DNA of 18,206 nt from an uncultured Candidatus Melainabacteria bacterium (GTDB lineage: Bacteria > Cyanobacteriota > Vampirovibrionia > Gastranaerophilales > Gastranaerophilaceae): positions 1 to 18,206 of the forward strand of contig CAKVLH010000022.1 in the NCBI GenBank assembly GCA_934757245.1, read 5' to 3'. The notes below the pieces were generated by a model that was not told the DNA's origin, ran no database searches, and worked only from the letters and a program-made list of their open reading frames with translations. This document shows, in pieces, positions 1-8,780 of the stretch. How positions within the stretch are numbered: the stretch's first letter is position 1; each line of letters opens with the position of its first letter. The translations under genes were made by a program, and so were the position numbers.

Positions 1-1
1 A

Positions 2-2251
2 TCAGTAGAAGCTATGCAAAATATCAATGATGCCGCAAGTTTATTATTGAAAGAACTAAAAGGTGGCACACTTGCAACAACTACTGCTTCTACAGCAGAT
101 CCAAAAGCAGATGCATCAAAAGCAATGTCTGAACTTGCAAAAACACCGGAAGGTGTAAAACAAATGGAAGACGCAGGACTTGTTGTGTCAAAAACAAGCA
201 TTGATAAATTAGGTACAATTCATGAAGGTCAGAGTCAATCTCCTGCAAGAGCTATTAAGAAAATTGATTTCAGCGGTTCTCCGGAAGAAGTATGTGCTAA
301 AAATCCGCCATTGCAATATGATAAAACAAGAGGAAAATTCTATAGAGAAGTTTCTTGGGACGGTGGAAAAACAAAACAACCTATGTATGTCGAAGAAAAT
401 GATCCTAACGGCTACTTTATGATTAATTATGGTGAACAACCTTGGGACGGCGCATTATTAGGTGGAACTGAAGCAATTAAATCTTACGTAGAACCTGAAC
501 CATATAATACAAATGGTACTAAAGTTGCTTTAGAGCCAGCAAAAATGGATTACAATTGGACGACCGCTTCTAAAGCTGCACCCGTAAGATTTGCAAAAGT
601 TCCTGAAGGAATAAAAGGTGTTGTCGGAAAAGAAGGATTCCAACCTATTACCGATAACAATCAAGTTGTTGCAATTGATGTAAAAGGACAACCTTATATT
701 AACACTGCTCAGTATGTCTTAGATAATACAAAAGGTCTTGACGCATCTTCTATTAAAGCCTTACTTGAAATTGATCCAAAAGCAGATGCATCAAAAGCAA
801 TGTCTGAACTTGCAAAAACACCGGAAGGTGTAAAACAAATGGAAGACGCAGGACTTGTTGTGTCAAAAACAAGCATTGATAAATTAGGTACAATTCATGA
901 AGGTCAGAGTCAATCTCCTGCAAGAGCTATTAAGAAAATTGATTTCAGCGGTTCTCCGGAAGAAGTATGTGCTAAAAATCCGCCATTGCAATATGATAAA
1001 ACAAGAGGAAAATTCTATAGAGAAGTTTCTTGGGACGGTGGAAAAACAAAACAACCTATGTATGTCGAAGAAAATGATCCTAACGGCTACTTTATGATTA
1101 ATTATGGTGAACAACCTTGGGACGGCGCATTATTAGGTGGAACTGAAGCAATTAAATCTTACGTAGAACCTGAACCATATAATACAAATGGTACTAAAGT
1201 TGCTTTAGAGCCAGCAAAAATGGATTACAATTGGACGACCGCTTCTAAAGCTGCACCCGTAAGATTTGCAAAAGTTCCTGAAGGAATAAAAGGTGTTGTC
1301 GGAAAAGAAGGATTCCAACCTATTACCGATAACAATCAAGTTGTTGCAATTGATGTAAAAGGACAACCTTATATTAACACTGCCCAGTATGTCTTAGATA
1401 ATACAAAAGGACTTGATACTGATGCTATAAGACTTTTAGATGATATTAATAACCCAAACAAAACAACGACTGTAAGCGAAAGAACACTATTACAAGATCG
1501 AGATGATCATATAATTCAACGTGATACAGAATCCACATACAAGGATAATGAAGGCAATGTCAGATACACATCCCTTCAACAACAAATTCTCGATAATATG
1601 GTGCAAGACAATGTTATAACGACTACTACAAAATATAATACTCAAACGGGTGAGCCTATTAGAAGTATAACAACACATGCCCGAGAAGGAAAAACTATGT
1701 ATTCAGATTATGGGTATCATATGGGTACTATTAGTGGAAAATCAAAACAATTTATTGAATATGATACTGAAGGTAATATCACGCGTTCAACAACTAAGTT
1801 TACAGATAGCCAAAACAATGTAGTTGGTAAAGAAGTTCTTGAATTTACTCCAAATGGCAAAAAGACAAAGAAATTTTTCACATACGAAACTTCATCAAGA
1901 GCTATTAGAGTCGGTTCAGAAGAAATCCCAAATGCTGATGGCTCTACTACTGTTAAACTTGTTGCACCTAATGGACAATCCTTTGAACAAGTCATTCCTA
2001 AAGGTAAAGAATATAAAATTATTTTTGCTTATGATTACGTTGAAGAAACATATGCATTTAAGATTGTTTATGGTAAAAACCTTGAAAATAGTGATGCTTG
2101 GACTGAAAAAGGATTTTCAATAGATAATAGCAACAGCAAAATAGCAGTTCGCACTTTTAACGATGAAGGTCATAGTGCAACTTGGGTGCGAGGATACACT
2201 AATCACAACAAACCTCCAAAAACATCAATCGAAGAAGATTTCTTTAAATAA
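2..2251 (+). CDS. large unrecognised repeat protein (5' end outside window)
   Basis: I do not recognise this family. The frame is open to the left edge (residues S-V-E-A precede the first Met at 14) and no ribosome binding site precedes that Met, so the gene very probably starts upstream of the window. From Met14 the visible part is 745 residues. Residues about 29-241 and 254-466 are two nearly identical copies of a module containing NPPLQYDKTRGKFYREVSWD and EQPWDGALLGG. Each copy is followed by a short, similar but diverged linker (GLDASSIKALLEI versus GLDTDAIRLLDDI). The C-terminal third is rich in Thr, Asn and aromatics, with strand-turn patterns such as EYDTEGNITRSTTKF, suggesting beta-hairpin repeats, though it is no clear RHS/YD family member. 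No membrane segment is visible in the part shown. A surface or exported role is a guess from composition. A strong terminator follows. Confidence 0.85.
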   Translation, partial: SVEAMQNINDAASLLLKELKGGTLATTTASTADPKADASKAMSELAKTPEGVKQMEDAGLVVSKTSIDKLGTIHEGQSQSPARAIKKIDFSGSPEEVCAKNPPLQYDKTRGKFYREVSWDGGKTKQPMYVEENDPNGYFMINYGEQPWDGALLGGTEAIKSYVEPEPYNTNGTKVALEPAKMDYNWTTASKAAPVRFAKVPEGIKGVVGKEGFQPITDNNQVVAIDVKGQPYINTAQYVLDNTKGLDASSIKALLEIDPKADASKAMSELAKTPEGVKQMEDAGLVVSKTSIDKLGTIHEGQSQSPARAIKKIDFSGSPEEVCAKNPPLQYDKTRGKFYREVSWDGGKTKQPMYVEENDPNGYFMINYGEQPWDGALLGGTEAIKSYVEPEPYNTNGTKVALEPAKMDYNWTTASKAAPVRFAKVPEGIKGVVGKEGFQPITDNNQVVAIDVKGQPYINTAQYVLDNTKGLDTDAIRLLDDINNPNKTTTVSERTLLQDRDDHIIQRDTESTYKDNEGNVRYTSLQQQILDNMVQDNVITTTTKYNTQTGEPIRSITTHAREGKTMYSDYGYHMGTISGKSKQFIEYDTEGNITRSTTKFTDSQNNVVGKEVLEFTPNGKKTKKFFTYETSSRAIRVGSEEIPNADGSTTVKLVAPNGQSFEQVIPKGKEYKIIFAYDYVEETYAFKIVYGKNLENSDAWTEKGFSIDNSNSKIAVRTFNDEGHSATWVRGYTNHNKPPKTSIEEDFFK
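98..735 (+). repeat. tandem in-frame repeat, copy 1 (period 675 bp)
   Basis: Copy 1 of a 638-bp block that recurs exactly 675 bp downstream. Reading the two side by side I find one difference, T709 versus C1384, at a third codon position (GCT/GCC, both Ala). Identity stops abruptly at 735/1410 and the next 37 bases are only loosely similar. The period is a multiple of three, so the frame is kept. Confidence 0.95.
773..1410 (+). repeat. tandem in-frame repeat, copy 2 (period 675 bp)
   Basis: Second copy of the block at 98-735, with one synonymous difference at 1384. It is followed by a diverged version of the linker seen after copy 1. Near-zero divergence between the blocks but clear divergence in the linkers suggests recent duplication or gene conversion of an older two-unit arrangement. 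Confidence 0.95.
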
Positions 2252-2278
2252 AACTATAAATTTCCAACCATAGGAATG

Positions 2279-2316
2279 AAACGAAGTTTATCTATTAAGA
2301 TAAGCTTCGTTTTGTT
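2279..2316 (+). terminator. rho-independent terminator after the repeat protein
   Basis: A 14-bp stem (2279-2292 with 2299-2312, one G-T wobble) surrounds the loop TATTAA, and the descending arm runs into a T-rich stretch (CGTTTTGTT). It begins 27 bases after the stop at 2251 and should separate the repeat protein from the gene at 2439. Because the ascending arm starts AAAC, weak activity on the minus strand is possible. Confidence 0.88.
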
Positions 2317-2438
2317 ATTAGGCACAGTTACAAGTCCTTTATACTTTTATGTATTTACTTTTTCATCATAGCAAGTGAAAAGATTGCAAATTGTAAAGAT
2401 ATATATCGCAAAGGGCATGTTCATGGTAGTATTTCATT

Positions 2439-5012
2439 ATGAGAATTTTAGAAGTAAGAGATGGGTTTGTTAAATTTGAAGCTGATGAAACTGTCTGCTT
2501 ATCATCATTTATCCAAATTGATGGCATAGAAAAAAGCTACATCGCGCAAGTGATTCAGCTAAAACGCTCCGGCGAAAACGCAATTGGTTATGCAAAAATC
2601 TTATTTTTGTATGACGGTTCTTTATTGAATTATGACAAAACTCTACCTTCTAAAGAAGCAGAAATTAAAGAATTTACGTTTGAAATTCTTAGCAACTCAA
2701 TTGATGTAACCAATCCGATAATTATTGGTAAAACTCAAGTTTCTGATTTAAATATAACAATTGATTCATCAGCATTTGATAAAAAAATGTTGATAAGTAT
2801 TGATGATAAAAAATCCAACAATCTAATTGTTAGAAATCTGGTAAAACAGTTTAACAATTTAGATAAAAATGTTGTCATTATTGATACACTTGGTATTATA
2901 GAAGCTAAAAAGCTTGTTGCCGGCGTTGATTTTAAACTGCCATTAAATACAGATTCTCTTGCTTTTATGTACCAAGATTGTTTGAATGATGCGACAGCTG
3001 ATAGTAAATCTTTAATAGTTGAAATATTTAAAGATTTGGCAGAATACTCAAAAACAGTTCCGTTTGTACCGTTTGAAGCTTTGAAATCTATTGTTGATGA
3101 TATGGTTGATAAATCCCATGTTTTTAAACTTTTGGTTCTGAAGAACAAATTGGCAAAATTCGATAGGCTCGGATATTTCGCTAAAAATAAGCACGAAGTT
3201 GACAGTCTTAAACAACATTTGAATTCTAAATGCACAATTATTGACCTATCAAAACTTGATAGCGCATTTATGAACAGATATTTGTCATTTATTTATGAAA
3301 CAATGAGTGATGATTCTCAAGTTATACTAGAACTTTCGAATACTGCAAGCAAAAAGAATATCAAAGATATTTTGACAAATAATATTGCAACAACATTCGT
3401 AACTCATTCAAGATTCAAATACTTAAATGACATAAAAAATGTATTTGACAATTTTGTCATAGTGCCTTCAATTGCAAACAATGAAATCTTTAATATTTAC
3501 AACACTTTCTTAAAGGCAATGCCCCAAAACACGTATTTAATTGCCGGAGAAGCGACAAATTATATACCATTAATTTCTCCAATAAAACAAATAAATGATA
3601 CGATTGAAATCGCGAAAACTGAAGAAACTGATGACAACTTGGAACAAGAGCTTGAAAATATTGTAGAAGATGATATCGCTCCGATAGAAACTTCTTCAGA
3701 AATTAATGTATTAGAGCAAAGTGAAAAAATTGAAGAAATAGAAGAAGAAGTTGTTGAAGAAGCTGAAAACAAAATTTCTGATGAAGATATTTTAGCAAAT
3801 ATTGAAGAAAAATCGAATGATGTTATAAGCAAAGCTACAGAAAATCTCGTAGCCCCGGCTGAAGTTAACATGTTTGATGATTCGGAGGAAGATAACGAAA
3901 AAGAGAGTAATGTAGTTACTCAAATCGTTGACGAATTGCCTGAAACATTTATGAAAGATGATACTATGCAATCAGATGCACCTACTCTTTCAGAAGAAGA
4001 TTTGCAAGATAATGAAGCTATTGTAGAAGAAATACCTTTGGCGGAATCTTTTTCTACAGAAGTTCATCAATCAGAAGAAGTCATTGAAGATTACGTTCCA
4101 ATCGAAGATTTTGAAAGTGTGGAAGAAATTTCTTTGGATGATGAATTTAGTGATGAAACAGAATCTGAAATTAATGACTTGCAAGAGTTGGAAACAGAAA
4201 ACATTTCTTTTAAGGCAGAAGATTTAGAAGAAACAGAGTTTAGTACCGCTCAAGACAATGAAACAGAAATTGAGTTGGACGAAGATATCAATTTAGATTT
4301 GGAAGAACAGCCGGAGCTTGAAATATCAGCAGAAGAACCACTTACTGAAGAATCTGAAAAAGAACTAAGTGTTATGCCGTTAAATGACGATTTATCACAA
4401 GATGATGTCGGACTAGATGAACTTAATGCAGATGGTTTTGAAGAAATTACAGAACTAAATCCAGATGACATGGACGACAATGATATTATCGTGGATTTAG
4501 AAGAAGAAAAAGAACTCGATGAAAATGCTGATGAGCAAATCGTCAAAGATGTAGACAAAGTGTTTACGACAAGAAAAGATGATGATATTTCTGATTCAGA
4601 CTTGGATTTTATTGATGAACTAAATAGTGATGAAGATGGAGTTTTAGAAGAAATACAAGATGATTCTGTGTTAGAAGAATTAGCAGATTCTGATGAAGAA
4701 GACGGTATATTAGAAGAAATACAGGATGCTCCGCCGGTAATAGAGACAAAGGAAGATGAAGAACAAGAAATATTAGAAACAAGAAATGCTTCAACTCCTA
4801 TAGTTCCAGTTTACGAAGCTGATATTCCACAGGAGGACATTGTCATGAGCGATCCTATACAACAAGGTGATACTGTTACTCACGCAAAATACGGAACTGG
4901 TGTGGTGGAAAAAATGATTAAATATGGCAATAAAACTTTGTTCTCTATTAATTTTGATAACATTGGAAGACGTTTGCTTGACCCAACATTAACAGAAATT
5001 AAAAAAGCGTAA
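2439..5012 (+). CDS. HerA-like degenerate ATPase with acidic linker and UvrD/PcrA-type Tudor domain
   Basis: 857 residues in three parts. Residues about 1-60 resemble a HAS-barrel as in HerA ATPases (IAQVIQLKRSGE). Residues about 95-380 follow the HerA order: an IGKTQVSDLNITID segment like the IGRL..DVPVYLD lead-in, then a degenerate P-loop (ISIDDKKS, 119-126, with Lys125-Ser126 kept but the glycines lost) and a Walker-B-like VVIIDTLG (Asp149). Residues about 385-800 are highly acidic and probably disordered, with DG(V/I)LEEIQD occurring twice. Residues 810-857 (GDTVTHAKYGTGVVEKM) match the C-terminal Tudor-like domain of UvrD/PcrA helicases, which in PcrA binds RNA polymerase. The ATPase match is my inference; the Tudor match is stronger. 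ATP hydrolysis is doubtful. The start is the first in-frame ATG and lacks a good Shine-Dalgarno sequence. A cytoplasmic role at DNA or RNA polymerase is plausible but unproven. Confidence 0.9.
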   Translation: MRILEVRDGFVKFEADETVCLSSFIQIDGIEKSYIAQVIQLKRSGENAIGYAKILFLYDGSLLNYDKTLPSKEAEIKEFTFEILSNSIDVTNPIIIGKTQVSDLNITIDSSAFDKKMLISIDDKKSNNLIVRNLVKQFNNLDKNVVIIDTLGIIEAKKLVAGVDFKLPLNTDSLAFMYQDCLNDATADSKSLIVEIFKDLAEYSKTVPFVPFEALKSIVDDMVDKSHVFKLLVLKNKLAKFDRLGYFAKNKHEVDSLKQHLNSKCTIIDLSKLDSAFMNRYLSFIYETMSDDSQVILELSNTASKKNIKDILTNNIATTFVTHSRFKYLNDIKNVFDNFVIVPSIANNEIFNIYNTFLKAMPQNTYLIAGEATNYIPLISPIKQINDTIEIAKTEETDDNLEQELENIVEDDIAPIETSSEINVLEQSEKIEEIEEEVVEEAENKISDEDILANIEEKSNDVISKATENLVAPAEVNMFDDSEEDNEKESNVVTQIVDELPETFMKDDTMQSDAPTLSEEDLQDNEAIVEEIPLAESFSTEVHQSEEVIEDYVPIEDFESVEEISLDDEFSDETESEINDLQELETENISFKAEDLEETEFSTAQDNETEIELDEDINLDLEEQPELEISAEEPLTEESEKELSVMPLNDDLSQDDVGLDELNADGFEEITELNPDDMDDNDIIVDLEEEKELDENADEQIVKDVDKVFTTRKDDDISDSDLDFIDELNSDEDGVLEEIQDDSVLEELADSDEEDGILEEIQDAPPVIETKEDEEQEILETRNASTPIVPVYEADIPQEDIVMSDPIQQGDTVTHAKYGTGVVEKMIKYGNKTLFSINFDNIGRRLLDPTLTEIKKA

Positions 5013-5068
5013 TTATAGAACTCTTATTTATTAAATTCTGTTTACAAAATTTCTCTATACTAATTTTG

Positions 5069-5077
5069 TGATACAAT
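5069..5077 (+). promoter_or_regulatory. extended -10 promoter for the amidase gene
   Basis: TGATACAAT is an extended -10 element (TG-n-TACAAT). No convincing -35 lies at the right distance, which is usual for extended -10 promoters. Transcription would begin near 5084, downstream of the possible GTG start at 5068, so it supports the ATG at 5119 as the true start. Confidence 0.5.
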
Positions 5078-5118
5078 ATAAACAGGATTTGGCAAGACTT
5101 GGTGGCGAGAGCCTAATA

Positions 5119-7053
5119 ATGAAGAGAATATTATTTTTAATAATTACATTTATAATGTTTTTTATGACTTTGGCTGTGCAAGCAGAGCCATCGAAAGTTA
5201 TGTCTTTAAACTTTGATGATACTTCAAATCTTGTTTATATTAATTTAATTGAATCTGCACAGAATTCTGAAAGACAGTTAAAGTATGCAAAACTTGAAAA
5301 TCCAAACAGAATTTATTTTGATTTAGACGATGCTGTGTTAATTGGCGGAAAACAACAACTTGTTTTTGAAAAAAGTAGCATAAAAGAAATTCGTATATCA
5401 CAATTTACAACCAATCCTGATGTTGTGAGAGGTGTAATTACTTTTGAAGAAGGTTTTGACACGTCAAAAATCAAAATGGTTTATACAAATGGAAGTATTA
5501 TCATAAAATGTGCCAATCTTCCATTAAAAAATGATTATTTTAATGCTATTTATGATGAACATGCGCCAAATTTAGCTTATTCAAGTATTGTCGCTAATTC
5601 ACAAGTTATACAGAAAGTTGCGATACCTCAAACGACTAACCAAAAGGGTTTAGATTCAACTATGGCTGAAATTCAAAAGGCTTTTGAGAATTCAACTCTA
5701 AGCAATTCAGACGGAAAAACTTACGAATCAGTTGTTTCTGTGGATATATCTTCTAATTTGAAATTGAGAACAAAATATTTTATAAACGGATATTACTTAA
5801 AAAATAATGGCTTGTTAGTGAGTGGTTTAGGACAAATTTCTGCATCGAAAATATTTTGTCTTGATGCTCCAAAACGTTTAGTTATAGATTTGCCAAACGC
5901 TTTTGTGCAAAAAAATATTCGTAATAAGGAATTAAAACTTTGTCCGGACGGCAGTTGTAAAGATACCGCTAAAATAGGACAATTTGAATATAATAAGGCG
6001 CGCGTTGTAATTACTTCTGATAAAGCCGATAAATATATTCCAATATTTGCAGCTGATAACCAATCAATGTTTTTAATAAACGCTGATAAATTGAAACATA
6101 CAGAGCTTGTAAGCAATGTTTCAAATTTAAATAAAGCATTTGTAAGAAAAATTGATAACAAAACAAACGAATTAATTTTATCATTTACAACTCCGGTTGT
6201 AAGTTCTATTTTGAGAGATAATAACTCGCTTACAGTATATTTGTTTAATGTAAAAAGTTATAATGAGCAAGATTTAATAAAAACGTTGAATAACACATAT
6301 TATAAACCTTTTACTCTGTCTTTACTTCCTCAAATTGGTGTAAAAGCGACAATGAATATTAATAAAAATGATGTAGTAAAAATTGATCAAAGTGTGGATG
6401 GAAAAGCTTTAAGATTTACGATTGCGCAAGGCGTTGTTACAAAAGAAACTCCGGCAGTAACAACTAAACCTACTGTAATTACTGGGAAGCCTGTGGAAAA
6501 GAAAGGTGTGATAAAAGGCAAAGTTGTTTTAGATGCAGGTCATGGCGGAAGCGATTATGGCGCTATAAGAGAAGGTATTAATGAAAAAGATATTACATTA
6601 GACGTAACTCAAAGAGTTGCCAATATACTTAAATCAAAAGGCTATAAAGTTGCCTTAACAAGAAAAGATGATACATTTGTTTCTTTGCAAGATAGAGTTA
6701 CTTTCTCAGAAGACGAAGCACCGGAAATCTTTGTAAGTATTCACGTTAATTCTGCAGTAGCAACAGAACCAAAAGGTATAGAAACTCACTATTATCACGA
6801 TTACAGTAATAATTTAGCAAAAATTGTTCATTCTCATTTAGCAAAAGATATTGATACTAAGGATAGAGGTTTGTTTAAATCAAAATTCTATGTTATAAAT
6901 CATACAACGGTACCTGCAATTTTAGTCGAAATGGGATTTATTTCAAATGAAGAAGAACGCAATGAACTTGTTAGCGATAGTAGAAAAAATAAGACAGCAA
7001 AAGCAATTGCAGAAGGTATTATAGAGTATTTAAAGAGTTATGGAATTAAATAA
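5119..7053 (+). CDS. N-acetylmuramoyl-L-alanine amidase with AMIN-type N-terminal region
   Basis: Cleaves the amide bond between N-acetylmuramic acid and the stem peptide in peptidoglycan, acting outside the cytoplasmic membrane. Residues 1-22 form a signal peptide (KR, hydrophobic core, AVQA before the likely cut). Two to three AMIN-like beta domains follow (about 25-130, 225-330 and perhaps 330-440), which in this family localise the enzyme to the wall. A CPDGSC pair (Cys275, Cys280) may form a disulfide. Residues about 465-640 are an Amidase_3 domain with the zinc ligands His475 (DAGHGG), Glu489 (NEKD) and His542 (SIHVNS) and the catalytic Glu604 (VEMGF). The frame extends up to a GTG at 5068, but the signal peptide only works from ATG 5119 and the promoter covers 5069-5077. 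At 644 residues it is long for an AmiC-type enzyme. murI follows within 11 bases. Confidence 0.95.
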   Translation: MKRILFLIITFIMFFMTLAVQAEPSKVMSLNFDDTSNLVYINLIESAQNSERQLKYAKLENPNRIYFDLDDAVLIGGKQQLVFEKSSIKEIRISQFTTNPDVVRGVITFEEGFDTSKIKMVYTNGSIIIKCANLPLKNDYFNAIYDEHAPNLAYSSIVANSQVIQKVAIPQTTNQKGLDSTMAEIQKAFENSTLSNSDGKTYESVVSVDISSNLKLRTKYFINGYYLKNNGLLVSGLGQISASKIFCLDAPKRLVIDLPNAFVQKNIRNKELKLCPDGSCKDTAKIGQFEYNKARVVITSDKADKYIPIFAADNQSMFLINADKLKHTELVSNVSNLNKAFVRKIDNKTNELILSFTTPVVSSILRDNNSLTVYLFNVKSYNEQDLIKTLNNTYYKPFTLSLLPQIGVKATMNINKNDVVKIDQSVDGKALRFTIAQGVVTKETPAVTTKPTVITGKPVEKKGVIKGKVVLDAGHGGSDYGAIREGINEKDITLDVTQRVANILKSKGYKVALTRKDDTFVSLQDRVTFSEDEAPEIFVSIHVNSAVATEPKGIETHYYHDYSNNLAKIVHSHLAKDIDTKDRGLFKSKFYVINHTTVPAILVEMGFISNEEERNELVSDSRKNKTAKAIAEGIIEYLKSYGIK

Positions 7054-7064
7054 GGAGTGTGCAA

Positions 7065-7859
7065 GTGGTAATATTTGATAAAAATTCCCCAATTGGATTT
7101 TTTGACTCCGGTGTTGGGGGGTTGTCTGTATACTCAAGATTTAAAAAGCTTTTGCCGAATGAAAACACCCTTTATTTTGGCGATCTTGCACATTTACCTT
7201 ATGGAAATAAATCAAAAGAAGAACTTATAAGTTATGCAAGGGAAATTTTAAAGTTCTTTAAATCTAAAAACGTCAAAGCCGTTGTTATTGCTTGTAACAC
7301 ATCATCAGCACAAGCTTATGAGACAGTAAAGAATGAATTTGATTTTAAAATTTATCCGATAATTCAATCTTGCGCTAAAGTTATTGCAGGTTTTGACGCA
7401 AAAAGAATCGGGGTTTTTGCAACAGTTGCTACTGTTAAATCCGGCGTTTATTCAAAAGAATTAAAGAAATATAATCGTAATATTCAGGTTAAAGAAATTG
7501 CTTGTCCAAATTGGGTTGATATAGTTGAATCCGGTAAATACAAAGATAATAGCGCAATTGATGACATAAAGGCTCATTTAGATGAAATGTCAGACTTTAA
7601 GCCGGAAAAAATAATTTTAGGTTGTACTCATTATCCGTATTTGCTTCCAATTTTATCAAAACTAGAGCCAAATGTTGATTTTATTGACCCTGCTGAAATC
7701 TTTGTCAATTACATAAAATCAGACTTAAATGAACTTCTAAACAATACAGCGCAATCCGGTTCAGAAGAAATTTTTGTAAGTGCAAATCCTGAAAGCTTCG
7801 TAGAGCATGCAAAAATATTCTACAATGTTGTGCAACTGCCAACAGTTATAAGTTTATAG
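7065..7859 (+). CDS. murI: glutamate racemase
   Basis: Interconverts L- and D-glutamate, supplying D-Glu for the peptidoglycan stem peptide; cytoplasmic and independent of pyridoxal phosphate. Both catalytic cysteines are present in their motifs: Cys77 in ACNTSSA and Cys187 in GCTHYP. The N-terminal FDSGVGGLSV motif and LYFGDLAHLPYG are also typical. The length of 264-265 residues is normal. I prefer GTG 7065 over GTG 7059 because AAGGAG at 7052-7057 is seven bases from 7065 but only one from 7059. The Shine-Dalgarno sequence overlaps the stop of the amidase, so the two genes are very likely one transcript with linked wall functions. The gene ends one base from the convergent ABC ATPase, leaving no room for a terminator. 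Confidence 0.97.
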   Translation: MVIFDKNSPIGFFDSGVGGLSVYSRFKKLLPNENTLYFGDLAHLPYGNKSKEELISYAREILKFFKSKNVKAVVIACNTSSAQAYETVKNEFDFKIYPIIQSCAKVIAGFDAKRIGVFATVATVKSGVYSKELKKYNRNIQVKEIACPNWVDIVESGKYKDNSAIDDIKAHLDEMSDFKPEKIILGCTHYPYLLPILSKLEPNVDFIDPAEIFVNYIKSDLNELLNNTAQSGSEEIFVSANPESFVEHAKIFYNVVQLPTVISL

Positions 7860-7860
7860 T

Positions 7861-8643
7861 TTATTTGTGCAATATTGGAGCGGAATTCAAAAGGATTTTT
7901 GTATATTCTTTCTTTGGATAATTGAAGATAGAACTGGTGTCATTTTCTTCTATTAATTCACCAAAATACATTATTCCGACTCTATCTGCTAAATATTTTA
8001 TTACGCTTAAATCATGAGAAATAAATAAGATTGTTAAGTTTCTCTGGATTTTTAGTTCTTTCATTAAATTTATAATTTGTGCTTGAATACTTGCATCTAG
8101 CGCACTTACAGGCTCGTCCGCAATTAAAAGTTTTGGATTTAAAATTAAAGCTCTGGCGATTGCAATTCTCTGTCTTTGTCCTCCAGAAAATTCGTGAGGA
8201 TAACGAGTTAAAACATCTTCCGTCAAGCCAACTTCTTCTAAAACATCCCTTACAACAGCTTTTTTTCTTGATTTAGAAAATTTTGTGTTGATATCCAGAG
8301 GTTCTTGCAAAGTTTCGCCAATTTTCATTTTAGGATTCAAGCTTGAATAAGGATTCTGAAATACCATTTGAACGCTGGTTGGATAAAGCTTCTTTTCTTC
8401 TTTTGTTTGCTCAAAAATGTTTTTGCCTTCAAACAAAATCTCCCCGCTTATCGGTTTTACAAGCTTTGTAACAGCCTTTGAAAGCGTAGATTTTCCACAA
8501 CCGGATTCGCCTGCAAGAGCATAAATTTCACCTTGTTTGATATTTAATGAAACATTTTTTACTGCTGTAACCGTTGAAGCGACTTCGTTTTTAATACTTT
8601 TGTATTCGACTGTAAGATTTTTGATTTCTAATAAATTATCCAT
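7861..8643 (-). CDS. oligopeptide/dipeptide-type ABC transporter ATP-binding protein
   Basis: Nucleotide-binding subunit of an Opp/Dpp-type importer, cytoplasmic and bound to the membrane permeases. All ABC motifs are intact: Walker A GESGCGKST (45-53), Q-loop Gln96 in MVFQNP, signature SGGQR (153-157), Walker B LLIADE (172-177) and switch His210 in ISHD. The NPYSSLNPKM stretch and Walker A spacing are typical of the OppF/DppF branch. At 260 residues it stops soon after the ABC core and lacks most of the extra C-terminal region seen in many ~320-residue OppF proteins. No permease, binding protein or second ATPase is in the window, so its partners lie elsewhere or it works alone. No clear Shine-Dalgarno sequence precedes ATG 8643; a TATGAT box lies only 12-17 bases upstream, which would imply a very short leader. 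Confidence 0.93.
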   Translation of the reverse strand: MDNLLEIKNLTVEYKSIKNEVASTVTAVKNVSLNIKQGEIYALAGESGCGKSTLSKAVTKLVKPISGEILFEGKNIFEQTKEEKKLYPTSVQMVFQNPYSSLNPKMKIGETLQEPLDINTKFSKSRKKAVVRDVLEEVGLTEDVLTRYPHEFSGGQRQRIAIARALILNPKLLIADEPVSALDASIQAQIINLMKELKIQRNLTILFISHDLSVIKYLADRVGIMYFGELIEENDTSSIFNYPKKEYTKILLNSAPILHK

Positions 8644-8670
8644 GTAATTATTTTATCATAATTGGTTTTA

Positions 8671-8679
8671 TGTTAGAAT
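8671..8679 (+). promoter_or_regulatory. possible extended -10 promoter for the AI-2E family gene
   Basis: TGTTAGAAT fits an extended -10 (TG-n-TAGAAT). The -35 region 17 bases upstream is poor. It would give a leader of about 150 nt that carries both hairpin repeats at 8721-8812. Confidence 0.3.
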
Positions 8680-8720
8680 TGTCTGAGAGGTTAAGGTGGG
8701 TTTATTGTGATTAATCGACA

Positions 8721-8752
8721 CCTCACCCTAACCCTCTCCTGTAAGGAGAGGG
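8721..8752. repeat. CCCTCTCC palindromic intergenic repeat (copy 1)
   Basis: CCTCACCCTAA is followed by a perfect 9-bp stem: CCCTCTCCT (8732-8740) and AGGAGAGGG (8744-8752) with loop GTA. It is much more GC-rich than its surroundings. A diverged copy in the opposite orientation lies at 17401-17432. Similar sequences are common intergenic palindromes in many bacteria. Confidence 0.75.
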
Positions 8753-8780
8753 AATGACCGGCACTTGTTTGTTCTAGGTC

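Noticed and set aside
209..1114. Pairs of identical small frames (76 and 66 residues) on both strands
   Set aside because: They are shadows of the tandemly duplicated block in other frames, duplicated with it.
3560..4558. Serine-rich minus-strand frames opposite the acidic linker
   Set aside because: They are the complement of GAA/GAT-rich codons of the acidic region and have no start context.
5068..5118. GTG start at 5068 for the amidase
   Set aside because: It would put 17 polar residues before the signal peptide and overlaps the extended -10 box.
8671..8720. Resemblance of TGTCTGAGAGGTTAAGGTG to the D-arm region of a tRNA-Ser
   Set aside because: No acceptor pairing, anticodon stem or T-arm follows; only a short chance or remnant similarity.
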